A stretch of 64,000 nucleotides of DNA from Planctomycetaceae bacterium (GCA_021371795.1 JAJFVK010000004.1:117922-181921); one strand, 5' to 3'. Positions 56,447 through 64,000 are shown, counted from the first letter of the stretch. Notes: generated by a model from the letters alone, not told the origin. Translations and numbers: made by a program.

Positions 56447-56471
56447 TTGTTTATTAAAGCCTAATAAACAA
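56447..56471. promoter_or_regulatory. Perfect 10-base inverted repeat, candidate operator
   Basis: TTGTTTATTA and TAATAAACAA separated by AAGCC, about 120 bases before the dehydrogenase. It resembles, but is longer than, a Rex-type redox site; the regulator is unknown. Confidence 0.4.
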
Positions 56472-56592
56472 CTCGGCATAGTGAGAGCAAATAATTGAGC
56501 TTTTTTTTAAAATTTTTAAAATTCTTTATATTGGCAATATTCCGTTTAATAAGTTAAATAATATCGGTCTTATGAATTAAAGGATATAAAGT

Positions 56593-57750
56593 ATGCAAAA
56601 CTTTACGTTTCACAATCCGGTCAAAATCGTATTCGGCAAAAACACAATCTCGCAATTAAACACGCTTATTGACCCAAAAGCACGCGTTTTGTTAACTTAC
56701 GGCGGCGGGTCGATTAAGAAAAACGGCGTTTACAAACAGGTAAAGGCTGCTCTGAAAAAACGCAGTGTCTTTGAGTTTGGCGGTATTGAGCCGAACCCGA
56801 CTTTTGAAACTTTGAGCAGAGCCGTTGCGTTTGGCAGAAAGCAAAAAGTCGATTTCATTCTCGCCGTCGGCGGCGGTTCTGTTATGGACGGCTCGAAATT
56901 CATCGCCGCGGCAATTCCTTTCAATGGCAAAGACACCTGGCGGATTGTTACCTCTGGCGGCGAACTTATTAAAACCGCAATTCCGATGGGAACGGTAGTA
57001 ACGCTTCCCGCGACAGGTTCGGAAATGAACTCGTTTGGTGTTATTTCGAAATTAAGCACAAAGGAAAAACTTGCCTTTGGCAGTCCTTTTACATATCCGA
57101 AATTTTCGATACTCGACCCGCAGACAACATACTCGCTCGATAAAAAACAATTGCGCAACGGCATCGTCGATGCTTTTGTCCACGTCAGCGAACAATACGC
57201 GACAAAAGATTTGAACACGCCATTGCAGAATAGATTCGCCGAATCGATTTACAAAACGCTTATCGAAATCGCACCTGCGGTAATGAACGTCAAAAAAGAT
57301 TATGACGCCCGCGCGAGTTTTATGTGGTGTGCGACGATGGCACTCAACGGCACGATTGCCTGCGGCGTTCAGCAGGACTGGAGCACTCACGGCATTGGCC
57401 ACGAGATGACCGCGTTCTTCGGACTGGCTCACGCTGAAACTCTGGCGATTGTTTTGCCCGCGATGTGGAAATATGAATTGAAAAACAAAGCGGACAAACT
57501 TGCGATGCTTGCTGAAAATATTTTCGGCGTAAAAAAAGGCTCGAAAAAACAAAAAGCGAATGCAGCGATTGAAAAGACGATTAAATTTTTCAATTCGCTT
57601 GGTATGCCGACTTCGCTGAAAAAATATAATCTCACGCCGAAGGATTGCGAACTCGTGGTTGAACGCGCAGCCCAAAGAAAATGGAGCATCGGCGAAAACG
57701 GTGATATTAATCCCAAAGCTCTGCGGAAAATTTTTGCATTAGCAAAATAA
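56593..57750 (+). CDS. Iron-containing alcohol dehydrogenase, YqhD/BdhA type
   Basis: 385 residues. NAD(P) loop GGGSVMDGSKFIAA; metal ligands in NGIVDAFVHVSEQYA and HGIGHEMTAFFGLAHAETLAIVLPA, the latter nearly the YqhD pattern. Probably an NADPH-dependent aldehyde or butyraldehyde reductase for fermentation or aldehyde detoxification. AAAGGA lies before the start. Confidence 0.93.
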   Translation: MQNFTFHNPVKIVFGKNTISQLNTLIDPKARVLLTYGGGSIKKNGVYKQVKAALKKRSVFEFGGIEPNPTFETLSRAVAFGRKQKVDFILAVGGGSVMDGSKFIAAAIPFNGKDTWRIVTSGGELIKTAIPMGTVVTLPATGSEMNSFGVISKLSTKEKLAFGSPFTYPKFSILDPQTTYSLDKKQLRNGIVDAFVHVSEQYATKDLNTPLQNRFAESIYKTLIEIAPAVMNVKKDYDARASFMWCATMALNGTIACGVQQDWSTHGIGHEMTAFFGLAHAETLAIVLPAMWKYELKNKADKLAMLAENIFGVKKGSKKQKANAAIEKTIKFFNSLGMPTSLKKYNLTPKDCELVVERAAQRKWSIGENGDINPKALRKIFALAK

Positions 57751-57815
57751 ATACAAGATGAGGGAGGGTTCAGAGGAGGGCCGAACCCTTTATCCCTGCA
57801 TCTCAAAAATATCAT

Positions 57816-57917
57816 TATACCAACGGTCTTAAATAACTGCAACCTTGATTTGCGGCTTAGCGAAGCCTGCATAATGATTTACAAACCGTTCAACTCGCTA
57901 TTAAAAAATGTTTGTGG
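57816..57917. repeat. 'taccaacggtcttaaa' structured repeat, copy 2
   Basis: Near-match to 52316-52417 over about 102 bases, same orientation. Contains the inner hairpin GGCTTAGCGAAGCC. It lies in the gap between two converging genes. Confidence 0.7.
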
Positions 57918-57919
57918 CA

Positions 57920-59572
57920 TCACATATTTTTATATCTTGGTCCGCCGCTGCCTTCTGGAACCGTCCAGCGGATATTATCGAACGGACATTTCCGCTGACA
58001 GGTCTTGCAGTGCAGACAATTCGACGGATTTGCCGGCTTTGCGTAATCGCCGACAGTTTCATAAACACCCGCCGGGCAGAATGAAATGCAGGGCGAATTA
58101 AATTCCGGCCCGCATTTTGCCGCGCAGATATTTTTATTTACGATGATTAAATGACATGGCTGTTCTTCACGATGCTGTGTTGCAGCCATTGCGGTGAAGG
58201 TGTCCTTGTCGTAATTTTTCGCCGGCTTGTATTTATAATTCTTCGCCGACATTACGTGATAATCTTCTTCTGTTTTGAAAGGCGGAATAGTTTGGCCAAG
58301 CACTGAAAGCGGCATACCGAACAACGGCCCTAATTTCGCGACGTTCTGCCTGAACCGCGACGCCAGTTTCATTTCCGCGATAACGCCCATCGAGTTCAGC
58401 AGTTCGGTATATTTCGAAGCGGTTGCGATATAATTGTTTGTGCATTGAGCAATTGCTTTGCCCGCGGCAATGCCGGACTTGATTGCGTTGTGGATGCCTT
58501 TGATTTTTATCATATTTACAAGTCCCGCCGAATCGCCGAGTATCAGCACGTTTGTTTTTCCAATTGCGCTTGTCTGCGGATTACGCGGCAGAGCGAAATA
58601 TCCGCCTTCTGGAATCATTTTCGCGCCCGCTTCGACGATAGTTCCGCCTTCGATGAATTTTTTCACAAAAGAATGATTCTTGAAATTCGTCAGTGCATCC
58701 TGTGGATTGAAATCGCAGTATTTCCAGTCCAATCCGACAATCATAGAAACCGCGATATGATTTTGACTTACCGGATGCATCGTTCCGCCGCCGAACATCG
58801 CAGGCCCCAACACAGGCGCCCAAAGCGGATACCCCATTGCGTGCACAGCTCTGCTTGTTGTGAATTTTGCGAACTGCTCGTCGCTCACACGAATCAATTC
58901 CTTAACGCCGACGGAGTAAAGCTGTTTGGCTTGTCTTTCCAGCGATGCTTTTGTAATAAATTTTTCAGTAACCAAACCGTCGCAGCCCTCGGCAAGAACA
59001 ATCATGTCTGCGTTAATAATTTCGCCCGCGACATAATTCGGCTGTTTATTGCCATGCTTATCAACGCCCTGGTCAACAAGTTTAACACCAGTTGCGATAT
59101 TTTTCGCCGAATCGTAAATTATATCTTCAGCGGCAAAACCATAAATAATTTCGATGCCCATTTCTTTGGCGATTTGAGACAGAAATTTTGTCAGTTTGCT
59201 GACCGACAAAATATAATCGCCTTCGTGATTCATCTGTCCGAAATTAATTTTGAAAAGTTTCGCGAGTTTCAGCATTGGATGAATATTGAAAGCGAGCTTG
59301 CTGCCGGCGAAAAACATCACATTATCTTTTGCCACACGATAAGAGAAAATTTCTTTCGCCTGTTCTGTATTTGTCCAGCCGGGTTTGACTTTATCCAAAA
59401 GCAGTTCAATCGCGCCAGCCTCGACCGTCGCGCCGGACAGGTTATGATTGCCCGGCTCCGCTGCTTTATCAATTACGCAAATTTCAGTCTGCGGCAAAAG
59501 ATGTTTCAGCGTAATCGCCGCCGACAATCCCGCAGGCCCCGCCCCGACAATTAATATTGATGTCTTGTTCAT
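57920..59572 (-). CDS. Electron transfer flavoprotein-quinone oxidoreductase
   Basis: 550 residues. FAD loop SILIVGAGPAGLSAAI, the ETF-QO NHNLSGATVEAGA region, GGTMHPVSQNH, ILGDSAGLVN, and a C-terminal ferredoxin-like segment with CAAKC, CISFCPAG and CLHCKTCQRKCP. Passes electrons from ETF to the quinone pool at the membrane. Overlaps the fused ETF gene by four bases. Confidence 0.94.
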   Translation of the reverse strand: MNKTSILIVGAGPAGLSAAITLKHLLPQTEICVIDKAAEPGNHNLSGATVEAGAIELLLDKVKPGWTNTEQAKEIFSYRVAKDNVMFFAGSKLAFNIHPMLKLAKLFKINFGQMNHEGDYILSVSKLTKFLSQIAKEMGIEIIYGFAAEDIIYDSAKNIATGVKLVDQGVDKHGNKQPNYVAGEIINADMIVLAEGCDGLVTEKFITKASLERQAKQLYSVGVKELIRVSDEQFAKFTTSRAVHAMGYPLWAPVLGPAMFGGGTMHPVSQNHIAVSMIVGLDWKYCDFNPQDALTNFKNHSFVKKFIEGGTIVEAGAKMIPEGGYFALPRNPQTSAIGKTNVLILGDSAGLVNMIKIKGIHNAIKSGIAAGKAIAQCTNNYIATASKYTELLNSMGVIAEMKLASRFRQNVAKLGPLFGMPLSVLGQTIPPFKTEEDYHVMSAKNYKYKPAKNYDKDTFTAMAATQHREEQPCHLIIVNKNICAAKCGPEFNSPCISFCPAGVYETVGDYAKPANPSNCLHCKTCQRKCPFDNIRWTVPEGSGGPRYKNM

Positions 59573-61644
59573 ATATTTTCCGCCAGTGCATTTACAAATT
59601 GCGGTACAATTTTTTCAATCGTTCCAACTATATAATAATCGCAGTGTTTGAAAATCGGCGCCGCGGGGTCGCTGTTGATTGCGACAATGATATCGCTGTT
59701 GGCAACGCCAATCATGTGCTGTATCGCGCCGGAAATTCCAAGTGCGATGTAGAGTTTAGGCCCGATAGATGTGCCGGTTTGGCCGACCTGATGAATACGG
59801 TCGATAAATCCCTGCTCGACAGCCGCACGAGATGCGCCTTTCTCGACGCTTGTTTGTAATTTATTTTTTAACGTTGAAACGAGACTGTTCACGAGCGTTT
59901 CGTAATTGTCTCTGCTCTGCATTCCTTTGCCGCCGCTGACGACAACTTCTGCACCGAGATTGACTTTGCCGTGGCCCTTTTCCGTTTTGATAATTTCAAG
60001 ACTTATATCCGTTGCGCTTATATCCGCGGTTTCTTTTATAACTTTTCCTGTTCGCGTTGGGTCTGCTGGCAGTCTTTTCATAACGCCCGGCCGAGCCGTC
60101 GCCATCTGGCATTGCGAATCTTTCGTGCAAATCGTCGCCATTACATTTCCGCCAAGCGCGGGACGTGTCTGCATTAAAACAGCAACCTGATTTTTTCTGC
60201 TGCTGTCGCGAATATCCAGTCCCGTGCAATCAGCCGTTAAGCCGCAGCCGAGTCTGTATCCAATCATTGGCGCCATAATTCTGCCCTGTGGCGTCGCTGC
60301 GTAAAGAACAATCTGCGGCCAGTATTTGCCAATCGTATCGGCGAAAACTTTGCGATACGTAACAGGGTCAAATTTTTCAAGCAGCGGATGCTCAATTGCG
60401 TAAACAAAATCCGCACCTGCTTCGATAAGTTCTTTCGTTTGTAAATTATTTCCGGCAATTACAACTCCGACCTGCGTTTCGAGGGAGTCGGCAAGATGTC
60501 GCGCTTTACCGATAAGTTCAAATGTCGCCGGATGAATTTTGTCTTCGTCTCGTTCTGCGGCAACCCAAACCTGGCCTTTATATGCAGGTTCAACAGCCTG
60601 CAAACCGGCGAGCATATCTTCGAGAGCTTTTTTATGAAAATGTTCACCGGCAGCGGCAAGAATTTTTTCTTTTGTTTCTTCTGTAATCTCTTCGAGATTT
60701 TTAATTTCGAGTTTCTCTAAAACATCAGAAAGAATTTCATAATCTTCGCTTTCCTTTTTCGTACCCTCGAAACTTCGGTCGAAATTTTTCCGTTTCGCCG
60801 GTAGAACATAACCATTATCGCCTGATTCGCCATTTTGTTTTTCTTTGCCGAAATTTTCCGCGATTGCTTTGACAAGTTCGTCGGCAGTTTTCAGTTCCTG
60901 ACATTTTCTCGTTGTCTTGCCCGGCGGGAAAACGGAAATCACTCTTGTCTTTGAGCCGGCGATTCCGACATTTGTAGCGTTGATGTCGTTTGCACCCCAC
61001 TGGATAAATTTAAAATTGCTCGCCATTCGTGTTCCGTCGAAAGTTGCGAACAGCGGATATTCATATTTGGCAACCGTGATAACAGCGGGCGTTTTTTTAC
61101 TGCTGATGATTTGACTTCCGCCGCTGATGATGCCGGTAAATTCAAAATGATTATTTTTATATTCGACGTTGGTAATGTATGGCAGGCAGGGCACGTTTAA
61201 TTCTTCAGCAATTTGCGCCGGCACTTGTGCGGTGTCGCCGTCAACCGATTGCATTCCGCAGACGACGTAATAATCTTTCGAGTTATTGAGAAGTTCAGCC
61301 GCGATTTTTTTTATTGCGAACGCAAGTGGATTTGCCGTCGCCCAGGTATCGGCTCCGCCAAGCGCCTTATCCGTAAGAAGCACTGCGCTATGGCAGCACC
61401 TTGCCAGACAATATTTCAGAACATCTTCAGCCGCCGGCGGCCCCATCGTCAGCGCGATAACTTTGCCCGGCTTTTCGCTCAACTGATTCATCCGGTTGGC
61501 AATCGCAAGAGCCTGCGTGTCGAGCTCGTTGATGACGCTTGCCAGCCGCGAACGGATTAGAGTACCGGTTTCCAGATTAAAGGCATTGTCTGTAATCTGC
61601 GTTATGTCGGGAACCTGTTTTACTAATACTATATAATCGCTCAT
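59569..61644 (-). CDS. Fused electron transfer flavoprotein EtfB-EtfA
   Basis: 691 residues in one frame. Residues 1 to about 250 are EtfB-like (VLVKQVPDITQ, AMP-site region CGMQSVDGDTAQVPAQIAEE). About 250-365 is a charged, helical linker. From KGQVWVAAERDED the EtfA half follows, ending with the FAD domain (KGMQSRDNYE, GQTGTSIGPKLYIALGISGAIQH, INSDPAAPIFKHCDY). Separate subunits total about 575 residues, so the linker adds about 115. ATG at 61644 is chosen by homology; 61671 is possible. Linked to ETF-QO downstream. Confidence 0.9.
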   Translation of the reverse strand: MSDYIVLVKQVPDITQITDNAFNLETGTLIRSRLASVINELDTQALAIANRMNQLSEKPGKVIALTMGPPAAEDVLKYCLARCCHSAVLLTDKALGGADTWATANPLAFAIKKIAAELLNNSKDYYVVCGMQSVDGDTAQVPAQIAEELNVPCLPYITNVEYKNNHFEFTGIISGGSQIISSKKTPAVITVAKYEYPLFATFDGTRMASNFKFIQWGANDINATNVGIAGSKTRVISVFPPGKTTRKCQELKTADELVKAIAENFGKEKQNGESGDNGYVLPAKRKNFDRSFEGTKKESEDYEILSDVLEKLEIKNLEEITEETKEKILAAAGEHFHKKALEDMLAGLQAVEPAYKGQVWVAAERDEDKIHPATFELIGKARHLADSLETQVGVVIAGNNLQTKELIEAGADFVYAIEHPLLEKFDPVTYRKVFADTIGKYWPQIVLYAATPQGRIMAPMIGYRLGCGLTADCTGLDIRDSSRKNQVAVLMQTRPALGGNVMATICTKDSQCQMATARPGVMKRLPADPTRTGKVIKETADISATDISLEIIKTEKGHGKVNLGAEVVVSGGKGMQSRDNYETLVNSLVSTLKNKLQTSVEKGASRAAVEQGFIDRIHQVGQTGTSIGPKLYIALGISGAIQHMIGVANSDIIVAINSDPAAPIFKHCDYYIVGTIEKIVPQFVNALAENI

Positions 61645-61875
61645 AGTCGTTTCGCTTAAAACTTCTATCATTTTCCACAAATGACAGGAAATAAATATAA
61701 GACACAAATTCTTTTTTATCACTATCCTGCTGCTTTGTACACTCATTTAGTTAAAAAAACCGCTTTTTAGACTTATTCCTTGAATCAATAACACAAATTA
61801 GGTTTAATTAGCGGCGGAATTGTGGAAATTGGAATTGGAATCGGTATTTAGTCTTATAATATTAAAGGGTAAAAA

Positions 61876-62499
61876 ATGGCAGATTTAAAAGCGTTAAGCG
61901 AAGCTGTAATCAAAGGCGACCAGAACAAGGCTCTGGAAATCACCAAAGCCGCGATAGCCGAAAATATGGCACCGGCTAAAATCCTCAACGACGGCCTCAT
62001 CGCAGGCATGAACGTTATCGGCGTTCGTTTCAAAAACAACGAAGTTTACATTCCGGAAGTTTTGATTGCCGCAAGAGCGATGAAGACAGCGATGGAAGTT
62101 TTGGAACCGAAGCTCGTTGAAGCCGGCGTTCAGCCGTTGGCAAAGGCGGCTGTTGGAACAGTTCAGGGCGATTTGCACGATATCGGCAAGAACCTTGTCG
62201 TTATGATGTTAAAGGGTGCAGGTTTCAACGTTGTTGACCTTGGCGTGGACGTTTCGCCGCAGAAATTCGTTGATAAGATTAAGGAGCTCAATCCGAAGGT
62301 TGTCGGTATGAGCGCATTGCTGACTACGACAATGCCGTCGATGGAAAAGACAATCCAGGCAATTAAAGCAGCGGGCTTGACTGTAAAGACGATGATTGGC
62401 GGAGCGCCCGTTACACAGGCTTACGCCGACAGGATTGGCGCTGACGGTTACGCTGCGGATGCCGCTTCAGCGGTTGATTTGGCAAAGTCGCTGATTTAA
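61876..62499 (+). CDS. Corrinoid (cobalamin-binding) methyltransferase protein, MtbC/MtaC-like
   Basis: 207 residues: N-terminal helical B12-cap domain (about 1-88), then a Rossmann B12 domain with the His-on motif DLHDIGKN (Asp99, His101, Gly104) and GGAPVTQAYADRIGADGY. Such proteins carry a methyl group between a substrate-specific methyltransferase and another acceptor. Neither partner is adjacent. AAAGGG precedes the start. The tail of this gene is duplicated at 63082-63126. Confidence 0.93.
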   Translation: MADLKALSEAVIKGDQNKALEITKAAIAENMAPAKILNDGLIAGMNVIGVRFKNNEVYIPEVLIAARAMKTAMEVLEPKLVEAGVQPLAKAAVGTVQGDLHDIGKNLVVMMLKGAGFNVVDLGVDVSPQKFVDKIKELNPKVVGMSALLTTTMPSMEKTIQAIKAAGLTVKTMIGGAPVTQAYADRIGADGYAADAASAVDLAKSLI

Positions 62500-62584
62500 A
62501 AACTCTAAAATAATTAATGAGACACGGATTAACACTGTGTTTATTTCTTTTTGTTAGAATCTTTTAAGTAATCAGGCAAACAAA

Positions 62585-62613
62585 AACCCTCGTTTTTCAG
62601 CGAGGGTTTTTTT
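62585..62613 (+). terminator. Terminator after the corrinoid gene, copy 1
   Basis: AACCCTCG pairs with CGAGGGTT over an eight-base loop, followed by T-run. A degraded copy lies at 63222-63246. Confidence 0.85.
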
Positions 62614-62616
62614 ATT

Positions 62617-62711
62617 TTACAACCCTGAAAGGGTATAACATATTAGCCCAGGGCAAAGCCCTGGGGAAACAGCACATCCATCCCTATCAAGCCCTGAAAG
62701 GGCGAAATACT
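62617..62711. repeat. REP-like palindromes, left side of transposase remnant
   Basis: 'ccctgaaagggtataac' then 'ttagcccagggcaaagccc', and further on 'gccctgaaagggc'. The right-hand set at 62985-63073 is its inverse, so the two flank the remnant as an inverted pair. Confidence 0.75.
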
Positions 62712-62713
62712 CG

Positions 62714-62977
62714 CTAATTCCACACATATCGCTCATCATAAGGAACTTGATATTTTTCCAAAAACGCACGAAATTCCTCTTCAAACGAGGTCTTATGGTG
62801 ATGTTCTTCCTGTGCTTCGATGTACTTGGCAACACGGTCTGCGTCAGACTGACTAACCGAAAATGCACCGTACCCATTTTGCCAATAAAACGATACGTAT
62901 TATGGTCCTTTGGTTTTGACCCATTTTGATGAACTTGTTTTGAATTCTTCGATTATCTTTGCCAGCGATTGCGCCAT
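62714..62977 (-). pseudogene. REP-associated tyrosine transposase (IS200-like) C-terminal remnant
   Basis: Translation from 62977 gives AKIIEEFKTSSSKWVKTKGP, an in-frame TAA (62902-62900), then FYWQNGYGAFSVSQSDADRV, KYIEAQEEHHH, FEEEFRAFLEKY and PYDERYVWN. This is the C-terminal half of the Y1 REP-associated transposase family, with the catalytic Tyr region kept. The N-terminal HUH half is gone and one stop interrupts the rest, so it is inactive. Confidence 0.85.
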
Positions 62978-62984
62978 TGATTAT

Positions 62985-63073
62985 CGCGCCCTTTCAGGGC
63001 TTATGTTTTTTTAATATCTCTTAACCCAGGGCGTTGCCCTGGGCTAACATGTTATGCCCTTTCAGGGCAATCT
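62985..63073. repeat. REP-like palindromes, right side of transposase remnant
   Basis: 'gccctttcagggc', 'cccagggcgttgccctggg' and 'gccctttcagggc', the reverse complement of the left set with small changes. Confidence 0.75.
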
Positions 63074-63081
63074 GATATTCA

Positions 63082-63126
63082 GCAGATGCCGCTTCAGCAG
63101 TCGATTTGGCAAAGTCGCTGATTTAA
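63082..63126 (+). pseudogene. 3' tail of a second corrinoid-protein gene
   Basis: 45 bases coding ADAASAVDLAKSLI and stop, in step with 62455-62499. The three differences are all silent third-position changes. The rest of this gene copy is absent. Confidence 0.75.
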
Positions 63127-63133
63127 ATAATGA

Positions 63134-63201
63134 TTGTCATTGCGACTATAGTCCACTTGTGGGAGGAGTCCCTTTTTTAGGGACGACGAAGCAATCTCAA
63201 A
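63134..63201. repeat. 'gtcattgcga...cgaagcaatctc' repeat
   Basis: 'gtcattgcgac' and 'gacgaagcaatctc' flank 'gggaggagtcccttttttagg'. The outer words are partly inverted (attgc / gcaat). This kind of unit is scattered in many bacterial genomes. Confidence 0.55.
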
Positions 63202-63221
63202 TAATACAGGCAAACAAAAAC

Positions 63222-63246
63222 CCTCGTTTTCAGCGAGGTTTTTTTT
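63222..63246 (+). terminator. Terminator copy 2 (after the corrinoid gene tail)
   Basis: CCTCG pairs with CGAGG over a seven-base loop, then eight T. The preceding 'caggcaaacaaaaaccctcg' also matches the first copy at 62573-62592. Confidence 0.7.
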
Positions 63247-63247
63247 A

Positions 63248-63739
63248 TTATTTCATTGCATTAACACATTCATTCATCAAGTTGCTTTCTCCGGCGGCTA
63301 TAAGATAATTTTTTGCTTGAGCAAAATACTTCTTTGCTTCAGTCAGATTTCCGGATTTAGCAAGAACGCAACAATAATACGCTTTAGTTATATTGGTTTC
63401 TCCTTCGATTAAAGGCGAATTCTGAATTTTTTCAAAAGTAATTAATGATTTATGAAGTTCATCGTTTGCTAAATTATAGTCCCCTTCTAAATACGCAAGA
63501 ATTCCGCGGCAACGTATATAAAAAGGTTTCATGACATCCATCATTGAACTTTCATCAATTTGCCCTATAATCTCACGTACTTTTACGGCATCACTTTTTC
63601 TTCTCAACAAACGATCGATTAAATCAATATAAATGGTAGGTGTTTGTTTTTCTGAAAGTGACTGCCATGTCAACTCCAGACCTTTTTCGTATTCTTTTGC
63701 AATATCATAAATCCCCGCCAATTGTAATTTATGGCGCAT
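63248..63739 (-). CDS. TPR-like helical-repeat protein, possibly a fragment
   Basis: 163 residues of helix pairs such as RGILAYLEGDYNLANDELHKSL and AYYCCVLAKSGNLTEAKKYFAQAKNYL, typical of tetratricopeptide repeats. The ATG at 63739 has no ribosome site, and a stop lies eight codons upstream. It could be the end of a longer protein whose front was lost. No partner genes. Confidence 0.55.
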   Translation of the reverse strand: MRHKLQLAGIYDIAKEYEKGLELTWQSLSEKQTPTIYIDLIDRLLRRKSDAVKVREIIGQIDESSMMDVMKPFYIRCRGILAYLEGDYNLANDELHKSLITFEKIQNSPLIEGETNITKAYYCCVLAKSGNLTEAKKYFAQAKNYLIAAGESNLMNECVNAMK

Positions 63740-63824
63740 TTTAATCTGAAGCGCAACGCTTTAGGTTAAGAACAACCCGCTGGAAGCGGGCTGGGATTTA
63801 TCGCTTTTGCCTCAAAGCACGGTA

Positions 63825-63859
63825 CAAAAAAGAAAGCAAGGCGGTGGTTTTCACCGCCT
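63825..63859 (-). terminator. Terminator of the small RNA gene
   Basis: On the minus strand AGGCGGTG pairs with CACCGCCT across a five-base region, then TGCTTTCTTTTTT. Confidence 0.85.
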
Positions 63860-63922
63860 GGTGCTTCGAGTGTCTAACGGTGCTCGGGTCGCTTCCCAGC
63901 GTTGCCCTATCCTCCGTCAGAC
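63826..63922 (-). ncRNA. Unidentified small RNA, about 97 nt
   Basis: Bounded by a good promoter and a good terminator, with no reading frame. The predicted first nine bases GTCTGACGG pair with CCGTTAGAC (63880-63872). Inside are a GGG/CCC stem and CGCT-GGGA-AGCG, a GNRA-type tetraloop hairpin. A 12-base single-stranded linker ACTCGAAGCACC leads to the terminator. It does not match SRP RNA (no GGAA loop with AGCAG), 6S, tmRNA or RNase P as I know them. Confidence 0.65.
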
Positions 63923-63928
63923 GAGTAC

Positions 63929-63957
63929 ATTATAACGACATATGGTTTGTCGTGCAA
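63929..63957 (-). promoter_or_regulatory. Promoter of the small RNA
   Basis: TTGCAC (63952-63957) and TATAAT (63929-63934), spacer 17. The predicted start, about 63922, coincides with the first base of the RNA's closing stem. Confidence 0.78.
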
Positions 63958-63982
63958 AAAAAATACCCATTGTCGCGGGTAT
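63955..63982 (-). terminator. Terminator of a gene beyond the right edge
   Basis: On the minus strand ATACCC pairs with GGGTAT over eight bases, then eight T. Its T-run merges with the -35 of the small RNA promoter. Confidence 0.75.
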
Positions 63983-64000
63983 CCGATAGAATTTGATTTT

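Larger units (their letters stand above)
56233..56592. other. Intergenic region before the alcohol dehydrogenase gene
   Basis: Holds a terminator (56270-56305), a perfect inverted repeat (56447-56471) and AT-rich DNA before the dehydrogenase. No gene seen; a clear promoter could not be assigned. Confidence 0.5.

Noticed and set aside
56447..56471. Rex redox-sensing site before the alcohol dehydrogenase
   Set aside because: Begins TTGTT and ends AACAA like a Rex site, but the spacing is 25 rather than about 18 bases; kept only as a general operator candidate.
58445..59554. Long plus-strand open frame of 369 residues
   Set aside because: Antisense to the ETF-quinone oxidoreductase gene; composition is that of a mirrored frame.
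62617..62877. 86-residue minus-strand frame beside the transposase remnant
   Set aside because: Wrong frame of the transposase remnant and REP palindromes; the 62714-62977 frame gives the family sequence.
62617..63073. CRISPR-like array of short repeats
   Set aside because: Repeats are inverted REP palindromes of unequal spacing around a transposase, not direct repeats with spacers.
63826..63922. SRP (4.5S) RNA
   Set aside because: Size fits, but the required GGAA loop and AGCAG/CAGG internal loop are missing and the 5' end pairs internally.

Overview
The window looks like chromosome from an anaerobic planctomycete, most likely class Phycisphaerae and close to Sedimentisphaerales. That placement is inference. 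It rests on secreted proteins ending in dockerin-like 'DxNxDxxVxFxDFAxxxxxW' repeats, a prepilin-like protein with 'AFTLTELLVVI', a DUF1844 protein, and an oxygen-defence set typical of anaerobes (PerR, rubrerythrin, Tpx, flavodiiron protein) beside hydrogenase maturation genes. No rRNA, tRNA, CRISPR array, prophage or intact insertion sequence was found.

Layout. 1-2277: the start of a homocysteine methyltransferase, divergent from accB-accC (fatty acid synthesis). 2282-9742: a CreD-like membrane protein and a trpEGDFBA operon read leftward. Ahead of trpE lies a textbook attenuator: a 19-residue leader peptide with tandem Trp codons and three mutually exclusive stems. trpC is detached at 24.8 kb. 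9768-13146: ahcY, archease and the RNA ligase rtcB. 13148-20353: a leftward array perR-rbr-tpx-fdp-hypD-hypE-hypA-hypB-lysA. 20393-25580: a dockerin-bearing secreted beta-propeller protein, an excisionase-type HTH fused to a degenerate receiver, a secreted ClpP/NfeD-like protein and trpC. 25685-28110: DUF1844, smpB, dus and a membrane protein. 28172-34794: a palindromic mobile-like repeat, clpC, an RNase Z-like hydrolase, two small planctomycete-type genes and a probable bacterial histone-fold protein. 35102-39875: glycogen enzymes (GT4/5-like synthase, GH57, GH133). 39939-43048: NikR with a cupin partner, secreted and pilin-like proteins, an ACT-like regulator. 43050-46257: phosphodiesterase, PPi-type phosphofructokinase, a Cys-rich secreted protein, a TauE/SafE permease. 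46276-51331: an outer-membrane protein without a normal start codon and two histidine kinases with nearly the same kinase module. 51335-57750: a PfkB-family kinase, purF, purM, a membrane protein, YqhD-like alcohol dehydrogenase. 57920-61644: ETF-quinone oxidoreductase and a fused EtfB-EtfA. 61876-63250: a corrinoid protein followed by a wrecked REP-associated transposase and the tail of a second corrinoid gene. 63248-64000: a TPR-like fragment and an unidentified small RNA gene with its own promoter and terminator.

The genes describe anaerobic metabolism: tryptophan, purine and lysine synthesis, methyl-group and S-adenosylhomocysteine handling, glycogen storage and use, PPi glycolysis, nickel/hydrogenase maturation, and flavin-based electron transfer. 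Short dispersed repeats (at least eight kinds) fill the intergenic gaps. The most notable items are the trp attenuator, the histone-like protein, the orphan small RNA, the ETF fusion, the missing start codon at 47.09 kb, and the gene-tail duplication around the transposase remnant.
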